In this document: positions 27,479 to 37,202 of the stretch, piece after piece | Layout of the letters: the number at the start of each line of letters is the position of its first letter | Numbering within the stretch: position 1 is the first letter of the stretch | Source of the DNA: Gammaproteobacteria bacterium | GTDB taxonomy: Bacteria > Pseudomonadota > Gammaproteobacteria > Steroidobacterales > Woeseiaceae | Direction: 5' to 3' | Length of the DNA: 59,450 bases | Assembly (NCBI GenBank): GCA_030425905.1 | Contig: JAUHZT010000004.1 | Location: forward strand, 1 to 59,450 | The notes under the pieces: generated by a model | What the model was told of the DNA's origin: nothing | The model's database searches: none | The model's input: the letters and a program-made list of their open reading frames with translations, nothing else | Translations under genes and position numbers: made by a program

Positions 27479-30393
27479 CCCAGCTTGCCGTGGCACTGCT
27501 TGAATTTTTTGCCCGACCCGCAGGGGCATGGTTCGTTGCGCCCGACTTTGCGGGAATCACGCACAAACGTTTCTACCGCCTCAGGTGCCTGCCGCGCGGG
27601 AGCTCGTGTGCCTTGCGTCGCGGTATCGCCAGCCGGTTGCTGCCCCAACGCCGTAGCCTCCGCATGCTTGTACTGCAATGCCTGCTCCTTGCGGCGTTGC
27701 TCTGCCATTTCTGCGAGCTCCTGCTCACTCTGGATGCGAATGCGGGCAAGGATACTGATGGTGTCATGCTTAACGAGCTCCAGCATCGCGCCAAACATTT
27801 CGAACGCCTCGCGCTTGTATTCCTGCTTGGGGTTTTTTTGCGCATAACTGCGCAGGCCAATTCCCTGCCGCAGGTGGTCCATACCCGCCAGGTGCTCTTT
27901 CCAGTGATGGTCGAGCTGGCGCAACATAATTTGCTTCTCGACGCTGCGCATCAACTCGCTGCCAACCGACTCTTCCTTGGCCGCGTATGCATCGTCAACC
28001 GCCTTGATGCAAATGTCCCGAATCCCATCGTCATTCAGCGTCTTGTCCTCGTGCACCAGCTTGCTGATGTCGAGATCAATGCCGAAGTCCGATTCCAGCG
28101 CATTTGTCAGCCCTTCCGTGTCCCACTGCTCTTCGAGGCTTCCCGGCGGAATATGCTGAGCAACGATATCCGCCACGACCTCTTCACGGATCGCCGCAAC
28201 CGAGTCCTTGATATCGTCCGCATCCATGAGTTCGGCGCGTTGGTGATAGACGACCTTGCGCTGATCGTTAGCGACATCGTCGTATTCAAGCAGGTTTTTG
28301 CGAATATCAAAGTTGTGCGCTTCAACCTTGCGCTGCGCGCGTTCGATCTGGCGCGACAGCAGCTTGCTCTCAATCGCCTCGCCTTCGCGCATTCCCGCGC
28401 GTGACAGCAGCGCCTTGGTGCGTTCCGGGTCACCGAAAATGCGCATCAACGTGTCTTCCATCGAGAGATAGAAGCGACTCGAGCCTGCGTCACCCTGGCG
28501 GCCGGAACGGCCACGCAACTGGTTATCGATACGGCGCGACTCATGACGCTCTGTGCCAATGATGTGCAAGCCGCCCGCTGCAAGTACAGCGTCGTGACGC
28601 TTCTGCCACTCCGCGCGAATTTCGGCTTCATCGGCCCCCTCGCCGGCTTCGGCTATAGCGGCCTCAAGATTGCCGCCCAGCACGATATCGGTACCGCGGC
28701 CGGCCATATTCGTTGCAATAGTGATGGCGCCAGGGAGACCGGCATTTTGCACGATCTGCGCTTCGCGTTCGTGCTGCTTTGCATTCAAAACACTGTGTTC
28801 GATATTGTGCTTTTTGAGGATGCCAGACAAAATCTCCGACGTTTCGATCGATGTGGTACCGACCAGTACCGGCTGACCGCGTTCGCGGCAGGCTGTGATG
28901 TCTTCAATGATTGCTTCGAACTTGTCTGCCTGCGTAAGGTAGACAAGGTCCGCTTCGTCCTTGCGCAGCATCGGCTTGTGGGTCGGTATGACAACAACTT
29001 CAAGGCCGTAAATTGACTGAAACTCGAACGCTTCAGTATCGGCGGTGCCGGTCATGCCGGACAGGTTATTGTAGAGCCTGAAATAGTTCTGGAAGGTGAT
29101 TGACGCGATCGTCTGGTTTTCCTGTTTGATCGCAACCCCTTCCTTCGCTTCGATCGCCTGGTGCAAACCATCCGACCAGCGACGCCCGGGCATGGTGCGG
29201 CCCGTGAACTCGTCAACGATGACAATTTCGCCGTCTTTAACGATGTAGTCGACATCACGTTGGTAAATCGCGTGCGCCCGCAAGGCCGCGTTCAGGTGAT
29301 GCACAAGCCGAATGTTCGTTGCATCGTAGAGGCCCTCGCCTTCCTGCAACAACCCGGCTTGCGTCATCAGTTGCTCTACTTTCTCGTTACCTTCTTCGGT
29401 GACGTGCGCCTGCTTGGCTTTCTCATCAATGGTGTAGTCGCCGCGCGGCACCAGCTTGCAGACAGCAACCTTGCCGCTGCTGTCTTTTTGCACGACGTCT
29501 GCCTGTTGTGAATCGGCAAAATCAATCGCCGCCTCCAGCGCAACCTCGTTGCCTTCCACACCCGGTATGGACACGGGCTTGCCGGACGCATCGAGGAGCT
29601 GTACACGACGCGCTGAAATATCGTAGTTGGTGGGATCTTCAGTTTCTTCGTGCGGCTTGAGCTTCGGAATCAGTTTGTTGATCTGCATGTACAGATCCGT
29701 GGTGGATTCCGCCGGCCCCGAGATAATGAGCGGTGTGCGTGCTTCGTCGATGAGAATTGAGTCAACCTCATCCACAATCGCGAAATTCAAGTCGCGCTGC
29801 GCCTTGTCGGCGGTCGCAAAGGCCAGGTTGTCACGCAGATAGTCGAAGCCGAGCTCGTTGTTTGTCGCGTAGGTGATATCACTTTGATAAGCCGCGCGCT
29901 TTTCCTGCGGTGACTGACCGCTTTTCGTCACGCCAACCGTCAAACCGAGGAATTCATAGACCGGTCGCATCCAGTCGGCGTCACGCTGGGCCAGGTATTC
30001 GTTCACGGTTACTACGTGCACACCCTTGCCACTAAGCGCGTTGAGATAAGCGGGCAACGTGGCTACCAGGGTTTTACCTTCGCCGGTTCGCATTTCGGCG
30101 ATATTGCCGTCGTGCAGTACCATGCCACCAATCAGCTGGACGTCGAATGGCCGCATACCGAGTGCCCTGACGGCTGCCTCGCGGGCAACGGCGAACGCCT
30201 CCGGCAGCAGCTTGTCCAGCGACTCCCCGTCTGCCACCCGCGCACGAAACTCGTCCGTCTTGGCGCGCAAGGCCTCATCGCTGAGCGCCTTGGTAGCTTC
30301 CTCCAGCCCGTTTATCTTATCGACGACCTTTTCGTACTGGCGCAGCAGCCGTTGATTACGACTACCAAAGAGACGGGTCAAAAAGTTTGCCAC
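27475..30393 (-). CDS. secA: Preprotein translocase ATPase SecA
   Basis: A 972-residue SecA that drives proteins through SecYEG. Walker [10 protein letters not shown] is near residue 102, the DEVD-type Walker B ([16 protein letters not shown]) near 210, and the helicase motif GRAGRQGD-like [10 protein letters not shown] near 630. The C-terminal zinc motif [13 protein letters not shown] binds SecB and ribosomes. About 70 residues longer than E. coli SecA (901), with the extra length in the preprotein-binding and linker regions. Start is GTG at 30393, with CAGGAG 8 bases upstream. A hairpin lies in the leader, and no secM gene is present upstream. Confidence 0.98.
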   Translation of the reverse strand: MANFLTRLFGSRNQRLLRQYEKVVDKINGLEEATKALSDEALRAKTDEFRARVADGESLDKLLPEAFAVAREAAVRALGMRPFDVQLIGGMVLHDGNIAEMRTGEGKTLVATLPAYLNALSGKGVHVVTVNEYLAQRDADWMRPVYEFLGLTVGVTKSGQSPQEKRAAYQSDITYATNNELGFDYLRDNLAFATADKAQRDLNFAIVDEVDSILIDEARTPLIISGPAESTTDLYMQINKLIPKLKPHEETEDPTNYDISARRVQLLDASGKPVSIPGVEGNEVALEAAIDFADSQQADVVQKDSSGKVAVCKLVPRGDYTIDEKAKQAHVTEEGNEKVEQLMTQAGLLQEGEGLYDATNIRLVHHLNAALRAHAIYQRDVDYIVKDGEIVIVDEFTGRTMPGRRWSDGLHQAIEAKEGVAIKQENQTIASITFQNYFRLYNNLSGMTGTADTEAFEFQSIYGLEVVVIPTHKPMLRKDEADLVYLTQADKFEAIIEDITACRERGQPVLVGTTSIETSEILSGILKKHNIEHSVLNAKQHEREAQIVQNAGLPGAITIATNMAGRGTDIVLGGNLEAAIAEAGEGADEAEIRAEWQKRHDAVLAAGGLHIIGTERHESRRIDNQLRGRSGRQGDAGSSRFYLSMEDTLMRIFGDPERTKALLSRAGMREGEAIESKLLSRQIERAQRKVEAHNFDIRKNLLEYDDVANDQRKVVYHQRAELMDADDIKDSVAAIREEVVADIVAQHIPPGSLEEQWDTEGLTNALESDFGIDLDISKLVHEDKTLNDDGIRDICIKAVDDAYAAKEESVGSELMRSVEKQIMLRQLDHHWKEHLAGMDHLRQGIGLRSYAQKNPKQEYKREAFEMFGAMLELVKHDTISILARIRIQSEQELAEMAEQRRKEQALQYKHAEATALGQQPAGDTATQGTRAPARQAPEAVETFVRDSRKVGRNEPCPCGSGKKFKQCHGKLG

Positions 30394-30415
30394 AGGGGAC
30401 TCCTGGAATATGGGT

Positions 30416-30439
30416 GGTTCGGCCGAAATTCGGCCAACC
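30416..30439 (-). promoter_or_regulatory. Hairpin in the secA leader
   Basis: GGTT, a bulged C, GGCCGA, loop AAT, TCGGCC, AACC fold into a 10-bp hairpin that ends about 12 bases before the secA ribosome-binding site. It is not followed by a T-run on the minus strand, so a terminator is unlikely. A role in setting secA translation is possible but only inferred. Confidence 0.45.
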
Positions 30440-30549
30440 GGACAAAGCCGCTTATTTTAGGGTTTTGGCGTTGCGAATAGAACGCTAATTTGCCCGAAAT
30501 TCGCTATCAAACCAGCATTTATGGGCAGAATGGACGATCACAAGGGAAT

Positions 30550-30578
30550 TGGACAATAAAGCGCAGTATTTTGCGCTT
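30550..30578 (-). terminator. Probable terminator of the M23-family gene
   Basis: A perfect 7-bp stem AAGCGCA/TGCGCTT with a 6-base loop begins 8 bases after the stop codon on the minus strand, and is followed by TTTATTGT. The T-run is short, so strength is uncertain. Confidence 0.55.
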
Positions 30579-30585
30579 GTCGGGC

Positions 30586-31518
30586 CTAGTTCGACGCGTC
30601 GCGAATGAAATTTAGCGGATTGACGCGCTGGCCGTTGCGCAACACTTCAAAATGCAGATTGGGCCCGGTTGCGCGACCGGACTTGCCCATCAAGGCGATA
30701 ACCTGCCCTTTGCGGACCTCATCGCCCACCTCTACAAGGTTCTCGGAATTGTGCGCGTAGCGAGTCGAGTAGCCATTGCCATGATTTATTTCCACCATGG
30801 CACCGAAGCCATACCGGTCACCCGACCAGGTCACCACGCCGTCTGCAACGGCTGTAATATCGGCGCCCATCTTGCCGGCGAAATCGATACCGAGGTGATT
30901 GGCTGGCTTACCCGTGAAAGGGTCGGTGCGCTTGCCAAAGTATGACGACAACCAGCCCGCATTGACGGGACGGCCCTGCGGATAAACGCGGTCTTCAAGA
31001 TTCTCGTTCATCAGGACATTCTCGAGGACCCAAAGCTGCGCCTCGCGATCGGCCAGTTGCACGTCAAGACTGGTCATGGCGTCGACCACGTCGGGAATCG
31101 CAACATTGGAGCCCGCCGCAACAGGCTCTTCCGGGCCACCCACCGCGGGCTCTGAATCGAAATCGAATTCGCCGTCGTCAATATCGGCCATTTCGGTCAG
31201 GCGACGACCAAGCGCATCGAGTCGTATGACCCGCGCATTCATTTGTGCGATGCGAATTGCCAGCGCATCGAGTGTGTCTTCGTTCTGCTGCCGTATGGCG
31301 GCAATGTGGTCCTGCTGGCTTTTGAGCTCGTCGCCAAGCACTGCGAACTCATTCTGACTGACGCCAGAACCCGTGCTGGATGAGTAAAGGTATCCACCGG
31401 CAAAACTCAGGGTTCCGATGACGGCCACCACGGCGATTCCCAACAGCCCGATCGTCAAACCGGACAAATTCAGTTGGCGGGGCCCGCGAAGCCCCGAGCC
31501 GAAAATGACAACATTCAT
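30586..31518 (-). CDS. M23-family peptidoglycan-binding membrane protein (LytM domain)
   Basis: A 310-residue protein with one N-terminal membrane helix (about residues 19-45), a periplasmic coiled-coil stretch (about 60-110) and a C-terminal LytM domain. The zinc ligands H208 and D212 (HLGID) and H289 are present, as is H256 (YAHN), one of the two catalytic histidines. The other, the first His of the usual HxH motif, is Asn at residue 287 (GPNLHFEV). The enzyme may therefore be weak or act as an amidase activator like EnvC or NlpD. A gene of this type between the DUF721 gene and secA is also found in Pseudomonas. It is divergent from dciA. Confidence 0.87.
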   Translation of the reverse strand: MNVVIFGSGLRGPRQLNLSGLTIGLLGIAVVAVIGTLSFAGGYLYSSSTGSGVSQNEFAVLGDELKSQQDHIAAIRQQNEDTLDALAIRIAQMNARVIRLDALGRRLTEMADIDDGEFDFDSEPAVGGPEEPVAAGSNVAIPDVVDAMTSLDVQLADREAQLWVLENVLMNENLEDRVYPQGRPVNAGWLSSYFGKRTDPFTGKPANHLGIDFAGKMGADITAVADGVVTWSGDRYGFGAMVEINHGNGYSTRYAHNSENLVEVGDEVRKGQVIALMGKSGRATGPNLHFEVLRNGQRVNPLNFIRDASN

Positions 31519-31830
31519 CGATAACGCCTCGAATGCGCTGGGTTAAAAGACAAAATTCTGGTGCTGCGGACCGCAATAGCACAGACTTTAAGCGTCGCAA
31601 GACGTCTGCTTGGAATTATTAAGCCGCAGTCAATCATCGTTCCGGTAGCCCCGCTGTCGTAGGGTCATACCCCTTAGACCGGTGGTTTTGCGTCGCCGCT
31701 TTTCAGCGGGTATGCCCTTGTCGTGCGGGAAACTATGCATAATGTCGGTTTTTATTACAAGATTTTAAAATTTGAAGGGTGACGCGGGTCACCTCACTGA
31801 CGCTCAATTCGCTAACCACGTCACACTTCT
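31519..31830. other. 312-bp divergent intergenic region, M23 gene / dciA
   Basis: No gene is seen here. For dciA, CATAAT at 31738-31743 is a possible -10 element without a properly spaced -35. A 6-bp inverted repeat GGTGAC/GTCACC at 31778-31793 lies 38 bp upstream of the dciA start and could be an operator or a leader hairpin. AT-rich TTTTTATTACAAGATTTTAA is between them. For the M23 gene, GAGGCG near its ATG is a likely ribosome-binding site. Confidence 0.4.
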
Positions 31831-32136
31831 ATGGCCACCAACAAGCTCGAGAATTTGTTAAAAAGCAATGGGAACGGGGAGTTACGAGCCCTCGTCAAAC
31901 GTGCGCAGAGCATGTGCGCGCTGACAGCGGCCCTGTCGGCTGCGTTGCCGGGCGAATTTGCCGACAGTATCGTTGCCGCCAATATCCGGGAGAACGGCGA
32001 GCTAATTGTCATCGCCCGCTCCTCCGCCTGGGCCGCCCGGTTGCGGTTCGAAGCCGACACCCTGAACCGCGCCGCCCGTTCCACGGGTGCCAGCGTGACC
32101 GGTGTCTCTGTCCGCGTGACGCAGTCCAGCACCTGA
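31831..32136 (+). CDS. dciA: DciA family protein (DUF721), replicative helicase loader
   Basis: A 101-residue protein of the DUF721 family. DciA is the ancestral bacterial factor that helps load the replicative helicase DnaB where DnaC is absent. The conserved core (LKSNGNGELRALVKRAQ, then a WAARLRFEAD segment typical of the KH-like fold) is present. Position beside lpxC and secA matches the Pseudomonas gene. No strong ribosome-binding site is seen before the ATG. The CBS-domain gene follows after 68 bp. Confidence 0.85.
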   Translation: MATNKLENLLKSNGNGELRALVKRAQSMCALTAALSAALPGEFADSIVAANIRENGELIVIARSSAWAARLRFEADTLNRAARSTGASVTGVSVRVTQSST

Positions 32137-32204
32137 GGCCACTGTCCCGGCCTGGCTGGCGGTGCCGAGAGGTGTCAATCATCAATTAAACAGGAATTTT
32201 CTCT

Positions 32205-33452
32205 ATGCTACTTTTGGCAACCGCCGTAATGATTGTTCTGGTCGTTTCGTTTCTGTGCTCGATCTTCGAATCCGTACTTCTCTCCGTGCGGCGTCCGCAC
32301 ATCGAAATGATGCGCCGCAACGGCCAGCAGGCCGGCGAGCTACTCGCAAAATTCCGGCAGAACATGGACCGGCCAATCGCCGCTATCTTGATCCTGAACA
32401 CTGCCGCACACACGGTCGGTGCGTCGGTCGCCGGCGCCAGTTATACAGACGCGTTCAGCGGTGACACGCTCTGGCTGTTTTCACTCATCTTTACGATTGC
32501 TGTCCTCTTGTTTACGGAAATCATCCCAAAGACACTCGGCGTGAACTATTCGTCGAGACTCGCCGAGCCCGTGGCTTACGGCATCCAGGGACTGACGATC
32601 CTGTTGCAGCCGCTGGTCAGGCTAAGTGAAAAAATATCCGGCCTGATGCGTCGCGACAAGCCACAGCCCGTCACATCTGCCGACGAAATACGCCTGCTTG
32701 CGTTTCTCGGCGGGAATGAAGGCGCGGTTGGCCGCAACACGGCCAGCATGGTCGTCGGGGCCACCCAGCTTCGCCATTTGCAGGCGCGCGATGTCATGCT
32801 GCCACGTGACGAGATCAGCTTTCTTTCCGTTGACATGGATCGACACGATGTCGTTGCGCGCATACGCGATTCGGGCCACAGCCGGTTTCCTTTCTCGGCT
32901 ACCGGCGAACTCAACGATATCAATGGCGTTGTATTTGCGAAGGAACTACTTAGCTGGCTGCTTGAAAACGACGGTATCGACATCGACTGGGATGCCCTGT
33001 GCCACGAATCGCTGGTTGTTCCTGAAAGCGCCGCGCTGCCCAGCCTCCTGAATAATTTTCAATCGTCCCGCCGTCACCTCGCACTGGTCGTCGATGAATA
33101 CGGCAGTGTGCGCGGGTTGGTGACGCTTGAGGACGTGCTGGAAGAAATTGTCGGCGATATCCTCGACGAACACGACCTCTTCGCCGACGACTACACAGAG
33201 CACGACGATGGCACCCATATTGTCAGAGCGTCCGTCGACCTTCGAAAACTTTCCGCAAAGCTCGGTATTCCGTGGAATCCGGAGCTTGAGGTAGCCAGTG
33301 TGGGCGGACTGGTTACGGAAACACTGGAACGCATACCCAAAGCCGGCGACAGCATCGACTGGAATGGTTTCAGGATTGAGGTCCTCAGAGCCGACCGGCG
33401 CCGCGCACGCGTGTTACGGGTAAGCCCGATTAAAGAACCAGCCGGCACATGA
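32205..33452 (+). CDS. CNNM/CorB-type membrane protein with CBS pair and CorC domain
   Basis: A 415-residue protein. Residues about 1-135 are the DUF21 (CNNM) transmembrane domain, with helices near 3-20, 60-80 and 90-105 and the conserved EIIPKTLG motif near residue 105. Two CBS domains follow, about 190-330, with RDVMLPRDEI at the start. A C-terminal CorC/HlyC-type domain ends the protein. Relatives are linked to magnesium or cobalt transport or its control; the substrate here is not known. It lies between dciA and lpxC, and converges on lpxC across 57 bp. An AGGAA ribosome-binding site precedes the ATG. Confidence 0.88.
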   Translation: MLLLATAVMIVLVVSFLCSIFESVLLSVRRPHIEMMRRNGQQAGELLAKFRQNMDRPIAAILILNTAAHTVGASVAGASYTDAFSGDTLWLFSLIFTIAVLLFTEIIPKTLGVNYSSRLAEPVAYGIQGLTILLQPLVRLSEKISGLMRRDKPQPVTSADEIRLLAFLGGNEGAVGRNTASMVVGATQLRHLQARDVMLPRDEISFLSVDMDRHDVVARIRDSGHSRFPFSATGELNDINGVVFAKELLSWLLENDGIDIDWDALCHESLVVPESAALPSLLNNFQSSRRHLALVVDEYGSVRGLVTLEDVLEEIVGDILDEHDLFADDYTEHDDGTHIVRASVDLRKLSAKLGIPWNPELEVASVGGLVTETLERIPKAGDSIDWNGFRIEVLRADRRRARVLRVSPIKEPAGT

Positions 33453-33509
33453 GGGCTGACGGCCGTGCGGGATCTTGCAAAGCACGGATGTCGTCGCTGA
33501 GCCTCTGGC

Positions 33510-34418
33510 TCAGGCGTAGGAAGGTGTCGCGTACGAAATAGGTGCCTTGCGCGAGTCTTCGAACGTAACCTCTTCCCATGCTTCTTCATTCAGGAGCAAT
33601 GCGCGCAGTAGCTTGTTGTTCAGGTCATGGCCCGACTTGTAGGCTCTGAGTTCGCCGATCAGGCTGTGGCCCAGCAGGTAAGCATCGCCGATGGCATCGA
33701 GAATTTTGTGGATCACGAATTCGTTGGAATAACGCAAGCCGTCTTCGTTGAGGATTCGATAGTCGTCGAGAACGATCGCATTGTCCATGCTACCGCCCAG
33801 TGTCAGGTTGCGTTCGCGCAATGCCTCGACGTCGCGCAGGAAGCAGAATGTGCGTGCACGGCTGACTTCTTTCAAAAAGGACGTGGATGAAAAATCAATC
33901 GTCGCCTGCTGGTTAATTTTGTTGAACACCGGGTGATTGAAATACACCTCAAAATTAACCTTGAAACCATTAAACGGGCGCAGCTCGGCCCATTTGTCGC
34001 CGTCTTCCACCCGCACCGTCTTCTTGATGCGCACAAATCGCTTTGCGGCATTCTGTTCTTCAATGCCGGCTGACTGCAACAGGTACACAAACGGGCCTGC
34101 GCTGCCATCCATGATCGGCACTTCGGCAGCCGACAAATCCACATTCACATTGTCAATACCGAGGCCGGCAAGCGCTGACATCAGATGCTCAACGGTCGAA
34201 ACCTTTACGCCATCCTTAACCAGTGTTGTGCCCAGCATCGTCTCGCCAACAAGGGTAGCGTCGGCCGGAATATCGACTGGTACATCGAGGTCCATCCGGT
34301 GGAAGGTAATGCCGGTGTTCTCGGCTGCCGGGCGAAGCGTCATATAGACCTTTTCGCCATTGTGCAGGCCCACGCCAGTGGCGCGGATCGCTGTCTTGAG
34401 GGTTCGTTGTCGCAACAT
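33510..34418 (-). CDS. lpxC: UDP-3-O-acyl-N-acetylglucosamine deacetylase LpxC
   Basis: A 302-residue zinc amidase for the first committed step of lipid A synthesis (E. coli 305). The zinc ligands H78 ([10 protein letters not shown]), H237 and D241 ([10 protein letters not shown]) are present, as are the catalytic Glu next to H78 and H264 (KSGHDLNN). Its presence confirms a lipopolysaccharide-making outer membrane. The C-terminal end ISYATPSYA lacks the hydrophobic tail that E. coli LpxC uses as a FtsH/YfgM degradation signal, so turnover may differ. It lies 294 bp downstream of ftsZ on the same strand. Confidence 0.97.
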   Translation of the reverse strand: MLRQRTLKTAIRATGVGLHNGEKVYMTLRPAAENTGITFHRMDLDVPVDIPADATLVGETMLGTTLVKDGVKVSTVEHLMSALAGLGIDNVNVDLSAAEVPIMDGSAGPFVYLLQSAGIEEQNAAKRFVRIKKTVRVEDGDKWAELRPFNGFKVNFEVYFNHPVFNKINQQATIDFSSTSFLKEVSRARTFCFLRDVEALRERNLTLGGSMDNAIVLDDYRILNEDGLRYSNEFVIHKILDAIGDAYLLGHSLIGELRAYKSGHDLNNKLLRALLLNEEAWEEVTFEDSRKAPISYATPSYA

Positions 34419-34712
34419 CGCTTCAGCTTAATGTGTGAGGTGTATCGGAGGGCATCGTAACGCAGGCTTCCTCAACACAGAGTGAATGCAGAGATTGCGC
34501 TTTGCCGGCATTTTTCAAACTTTTGCAAGCCTATCACATGAAATTTTATCTTCTCAAGGTTTTCAGCAAGTTAGAGATCATCCCTGAGATCTGAAGCGAA
34601 CTGATCAACCCGGTTGGCAGGGAATCGGCCGGCCCGGTCAAACCGGGCCGGCACAGCGGAGGCATTGCTGCCGACACGAGTGAGTAGCGTGCCGGCGTTC
34701 CCTGGCGTCGTT
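34419..34712. other. 294-bp region between lpxC and ftsZ
   Basis: No gene is seen. The ftsZ-proximal half holds the strong hairpin at 34628-34652. The lpxC-proximal half is AT-rich (34515-34575) and must contain the lpxC promoter; I could not choose one convincing -35/-10 pair. Confidence 0.4.
34628..34652 (-). terminator. Strong hairpin downstream of ftsZ
   Basis: A perfect 11-bp stem GCCGGCCCGGT/ACCGGGCCGGC with a CAA loop lies about 60 bases after the ftsZ stop. It lacks a T-run on the minus strand, so it may stabilise the end of the dcw transcript rather than terminate it by itself. Confidence 0.5.
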
Positions 34713-35855
34713 CTAGTCGGCCTGTCGGCGCAGGAATGCAGGAATATCCAGCAACTCTTCCTGCAAACCACCGTGCTCGAGCCCATCGCCTACGGCACGC
34801 TTACGCTGTACCGTCGGCTTGTCGAGACCGTGGTAATTCGGTTCGGTGCTGGCCGCGGGCTTGCGCACAATCCGCATGGGCGATTCCGCGTTACTCGCAC
34901 TCTGGCCGAGACCCGTCGCAACGACCGTAACGCGAATGCGATCTGTCATATCCGGGTCAATAACCGTACCCATGACAACGGTCGCATCGTCAGATGCGAA
35001 TTCCTTGATCGTGTTACCAACTTCCTGGAACTCGCCAATCGAGAGATCCATACCGGCCGTCACATTAACCAGAATGCCGTTCGCGCCGGCAAGGTTAATA
35101 TCCTCGAGCAACGGACTCGAGATTGCGGCCTCGGCCGCTTCGCGTGCGCGATCCTCACCTGACGACGAGCCGGAACCCATCATCGCCATACCCATTTCCG
35201 CCATTACGGTCTTAACGTCTGCAAAGTCGACGTTAATAAGGCCGGGTCGCGTGATGAGTTCGGCGATGCCCTGTACCGCGCCCTGCAGCACCTGGTTGGC
35301 AGAACGGAAAGCATCGAGCAGCGTGGTTTCGCCGCCAAGCACTGTCAGCAGTTTCTCGTTCGGAATCGTAATCAGCGAATCCACGTATTTGCCAAGTTCC
35401 GCAATGCCATGGTCCGCAATCGCACGGCGCTTGCCGCCTTCCATCGAAAATGGCTTGGTCACTACCGCCACAGTCAGGATGCCCATTTCTTTCGCAACCT
35501 GAGCCACGATCGGCGCTGCACCGGTTCCCGTGCCGCCGCCCATGCCGGCCGTAATAAACAGCATGTCCGCACCCTCGATGCACTCAAGAATCCGGTCGCG
35601 GTCTTCCATGGCCGCCTGTCGTCCAATTTCGGGATTGGCGCCTGCCCCAAGTCCCTTGGTGATATTGCAGCCAATCTGCAACGAGGTTCTAACACGCGAG
35701 CCTTTAAGCGCCTGCGCGTCTGTATTGGCACAAATAAACTCGACACCTTCAATCCCGGCATCGACCATGTGTGCGACGGCGTTTCCGCCGCCACCGCCAA
35801 CTCCGATCACCTTGATGACCGCGCTCTGGCTGTGCGCATCCATTAATTCAAACAT
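34713..35855 (-). CDS. ftsZ: Cell division protein FtsZ
   Basis: A 380-residue tubulin-like GTPase that forms the division ring. The tubulin signature GGGTGTG is near residue 107, the N-terminal nucleotide loop VGGGGGNAV near residue 20, and the T7 loop with catalytic NVDFADVK near 208. A linker of about 45 residues leads to the conserved tail LLDIPAFLRRQAD, which binds FtsA and ZipA. ZapD, also in this window, should bind the same tail. GGAGG precedes the ATG. It lies 105 bp downstream of ftsA and may have its own promoter in that gap. Confidence 0.99.
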   Translation of the reverse strand: MFELMDAHSQSAVIKVIGVGGGGGNAVAHMVDAGIEGVEFICANTDAQALKGSRVRTSLQIGCNITKGLGAGANPEIGRQAAMEDRDRILECIEGADMLFITAGMGGGTGTGAAPIVAQVAKEMGILTVAVVTKPFSMEGGKRRAIADHGIAELGKYVDSLITIPNEKLLTVLGGETTLLDAFRSANQVLQGAVQGIAELITRPGLINVDFADVKTVMAEMGMAMMGSGSSSGEDRAREAAEAAISSPLLEDINLAGANGILVNVTAGMDLSIGEFQEVGNTIKEFASDDATVVMGTVIDPDMTDRIRVTVVATGLGQSASNAESPMRIVRKPAASTEPNYHGLDKPTVQRKRAVGDGLEHGGLQEELLDIPAFLRRQAD

Positions 35856-35960
35856 CCGTATAACCTCCGCTAAAACTTTCCAATCTATCGCTACAAAGTG
35901 GGGCTACTCACAACACCCCGTATTTTCCAACCCCGGCATCAAGCCGCTTTTTGAAACTGT

Positions 35961-37199
35961 TTAGAACTGCCCCTGAAACCAGGACTTCATTCGGTCCCAC
36001 ACATCGCCGATGCTGCTGCTGACCGGCGTCGAGCGGCGGCCACGCCGCGACTGACTCTCGTAGCCGTACAACAAAAGCCCGACGCCCGTCGCATGGATCG
36101 GGTTGCGCAGAACTTCTTTCAAACCTTCTACGTACTGTGGCGCACCGAGTCTTACCGGCATATGGAAGACTTCTTCCGCCAGCTCCACCGCACCTTCCAT
36201 CTTGGCGCTGCCGCCTGTAATAACGATGCCTGCCGCGATCAACTCTTCGAAACCACTGCGCCGTAACTCGTCACGAATCAGTCCGAATAATTCCTCGTAG
36301 CGTGGCTCGACAATTTCGGCGAGCGTCTGTCGAGCGAGGCGGCGTGGCGGCCGGTCACCGACACTCGGCACTTCAATGGTTTCGTCTGGATTCGCGAGCT
36401 GCGACAGCGCGCAGGCGTACTTGATCTTTATCTCTTCGGCATATTGCGTCGGTGTGCGCATGGATACCGCGATGTCATTGGTGACCTGATCGCCGGCAAT
36501 CGGTATAACCGCTGTATGCTGAATAGCGCCGCCGAGAAACACTGCGATATCTGTGGTGCCGCCGCCAATATCAACGATGCACGAGCCTAGTTCCTTCTCA
36601 TCTTCGGTAAGCACCGCGTAACTCGACGCAAGTTGTTCGAGTACGATGTCGTCAACTTCAAGACCACAGCGCTGTACGCATTTCACAATGTTCTGCGCGG
36701 CACTTTCAGCGCCCGTTACCATGTGCACTTTCGCCTCGAGACGTACGCCGGACATACCGACGGGCTCCCGAATACCTTCCTGGCCATCGATCACGTATTC
36801 CTGCGGCAGGATATGCAAAATTTTCTGGTCCGCCGGAATAGCAACGGCACGGGCCGCATCGATGACACGGTCAACGTCGCCGGCGCTCACTTCCGAGTCA
36901 CGAATACCGACAATGCCGTGCGAGTTCAGACTGCGTACATGACTGCCCGCGATGCCGGTATAGACCGAATGAATGTCGCAACCGGCCATCAATTCGGCTT
37001 CTTCGATAGCGCGTTGAATCGAGTGCACGGTGGACTCGATGTTGACCACCACACCCCGCTTTAGCCCACGCGACGGGTGCGAGCCGATACCGACCACCTC
37101 GATCTCGCCGTCATCATTCAACTCGCCCACAATCGCCACGACTTTCGAAGTACCGATATCGAGCCCAACAATCAGATTTTTGTCACCGCGCTTCGACAT
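35961..37199 (-). CDS. ftsA: Cell division protein FtsA
   Basis: A 412-residue actin-like ATPase that tethers FtsZ to the membrane and brings in later division proteins. The phosphate-1 motif GLDIGTSKV is near residue 13, and the phosphate-2 motif CIVDIGGGTTDIAV near residue 208. The 1C subdomain lies at about 85-165. The C-terminal amphipathic membrane anchor VWDRMKSWFQGQF is present. It starts 3 bases after the ftsQ stop. Confidence 0.98.
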   Translation of the reverse strand: MSKRGDKNLIVGLDIGTSKVVAIVGELNDDGEIEVVGIGSHPSRGLKRGVVVNIESTVHSIQRAIEEAELMAGCDIHSVYTGIAGSHVRSLNSHGIVGIRDSEVSAGDVDRVIDAARAVAIPADQKILHILPQEYVIDGQEGIREPVGMSGVRLEAKVHMVTGAESAAQNIVKCVQRCGLEVDDIVLEQLASSYAVLTEDEKELGSCIVDIGGGTTDIAVFLGGAIQHTAVIPIAGDQVTNDIAVSMRTPTQYAEEIKIKYACALSQLANPDETIEVPSVGDRPPRRLARQTLAEIVEPRYEELFGLIRDELRRSGFEELIAAGIVITGGSAKMEGAVELAEEVFHMPVRLGAPQYVEGLKEVLRNPIHATGVGLLLYGYESQSRRGRRSTPVSSSIGDVWDRMKSWFQGQF

Positions 37200-37202
37200 A
37201 GT

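Noticed and set aside
27490-28404. 304-codon plus-strand frame opposite secA
   Set aside because: Antisense to a highly conserved secA segment, with no recognisable domain or ribosome-binding site.
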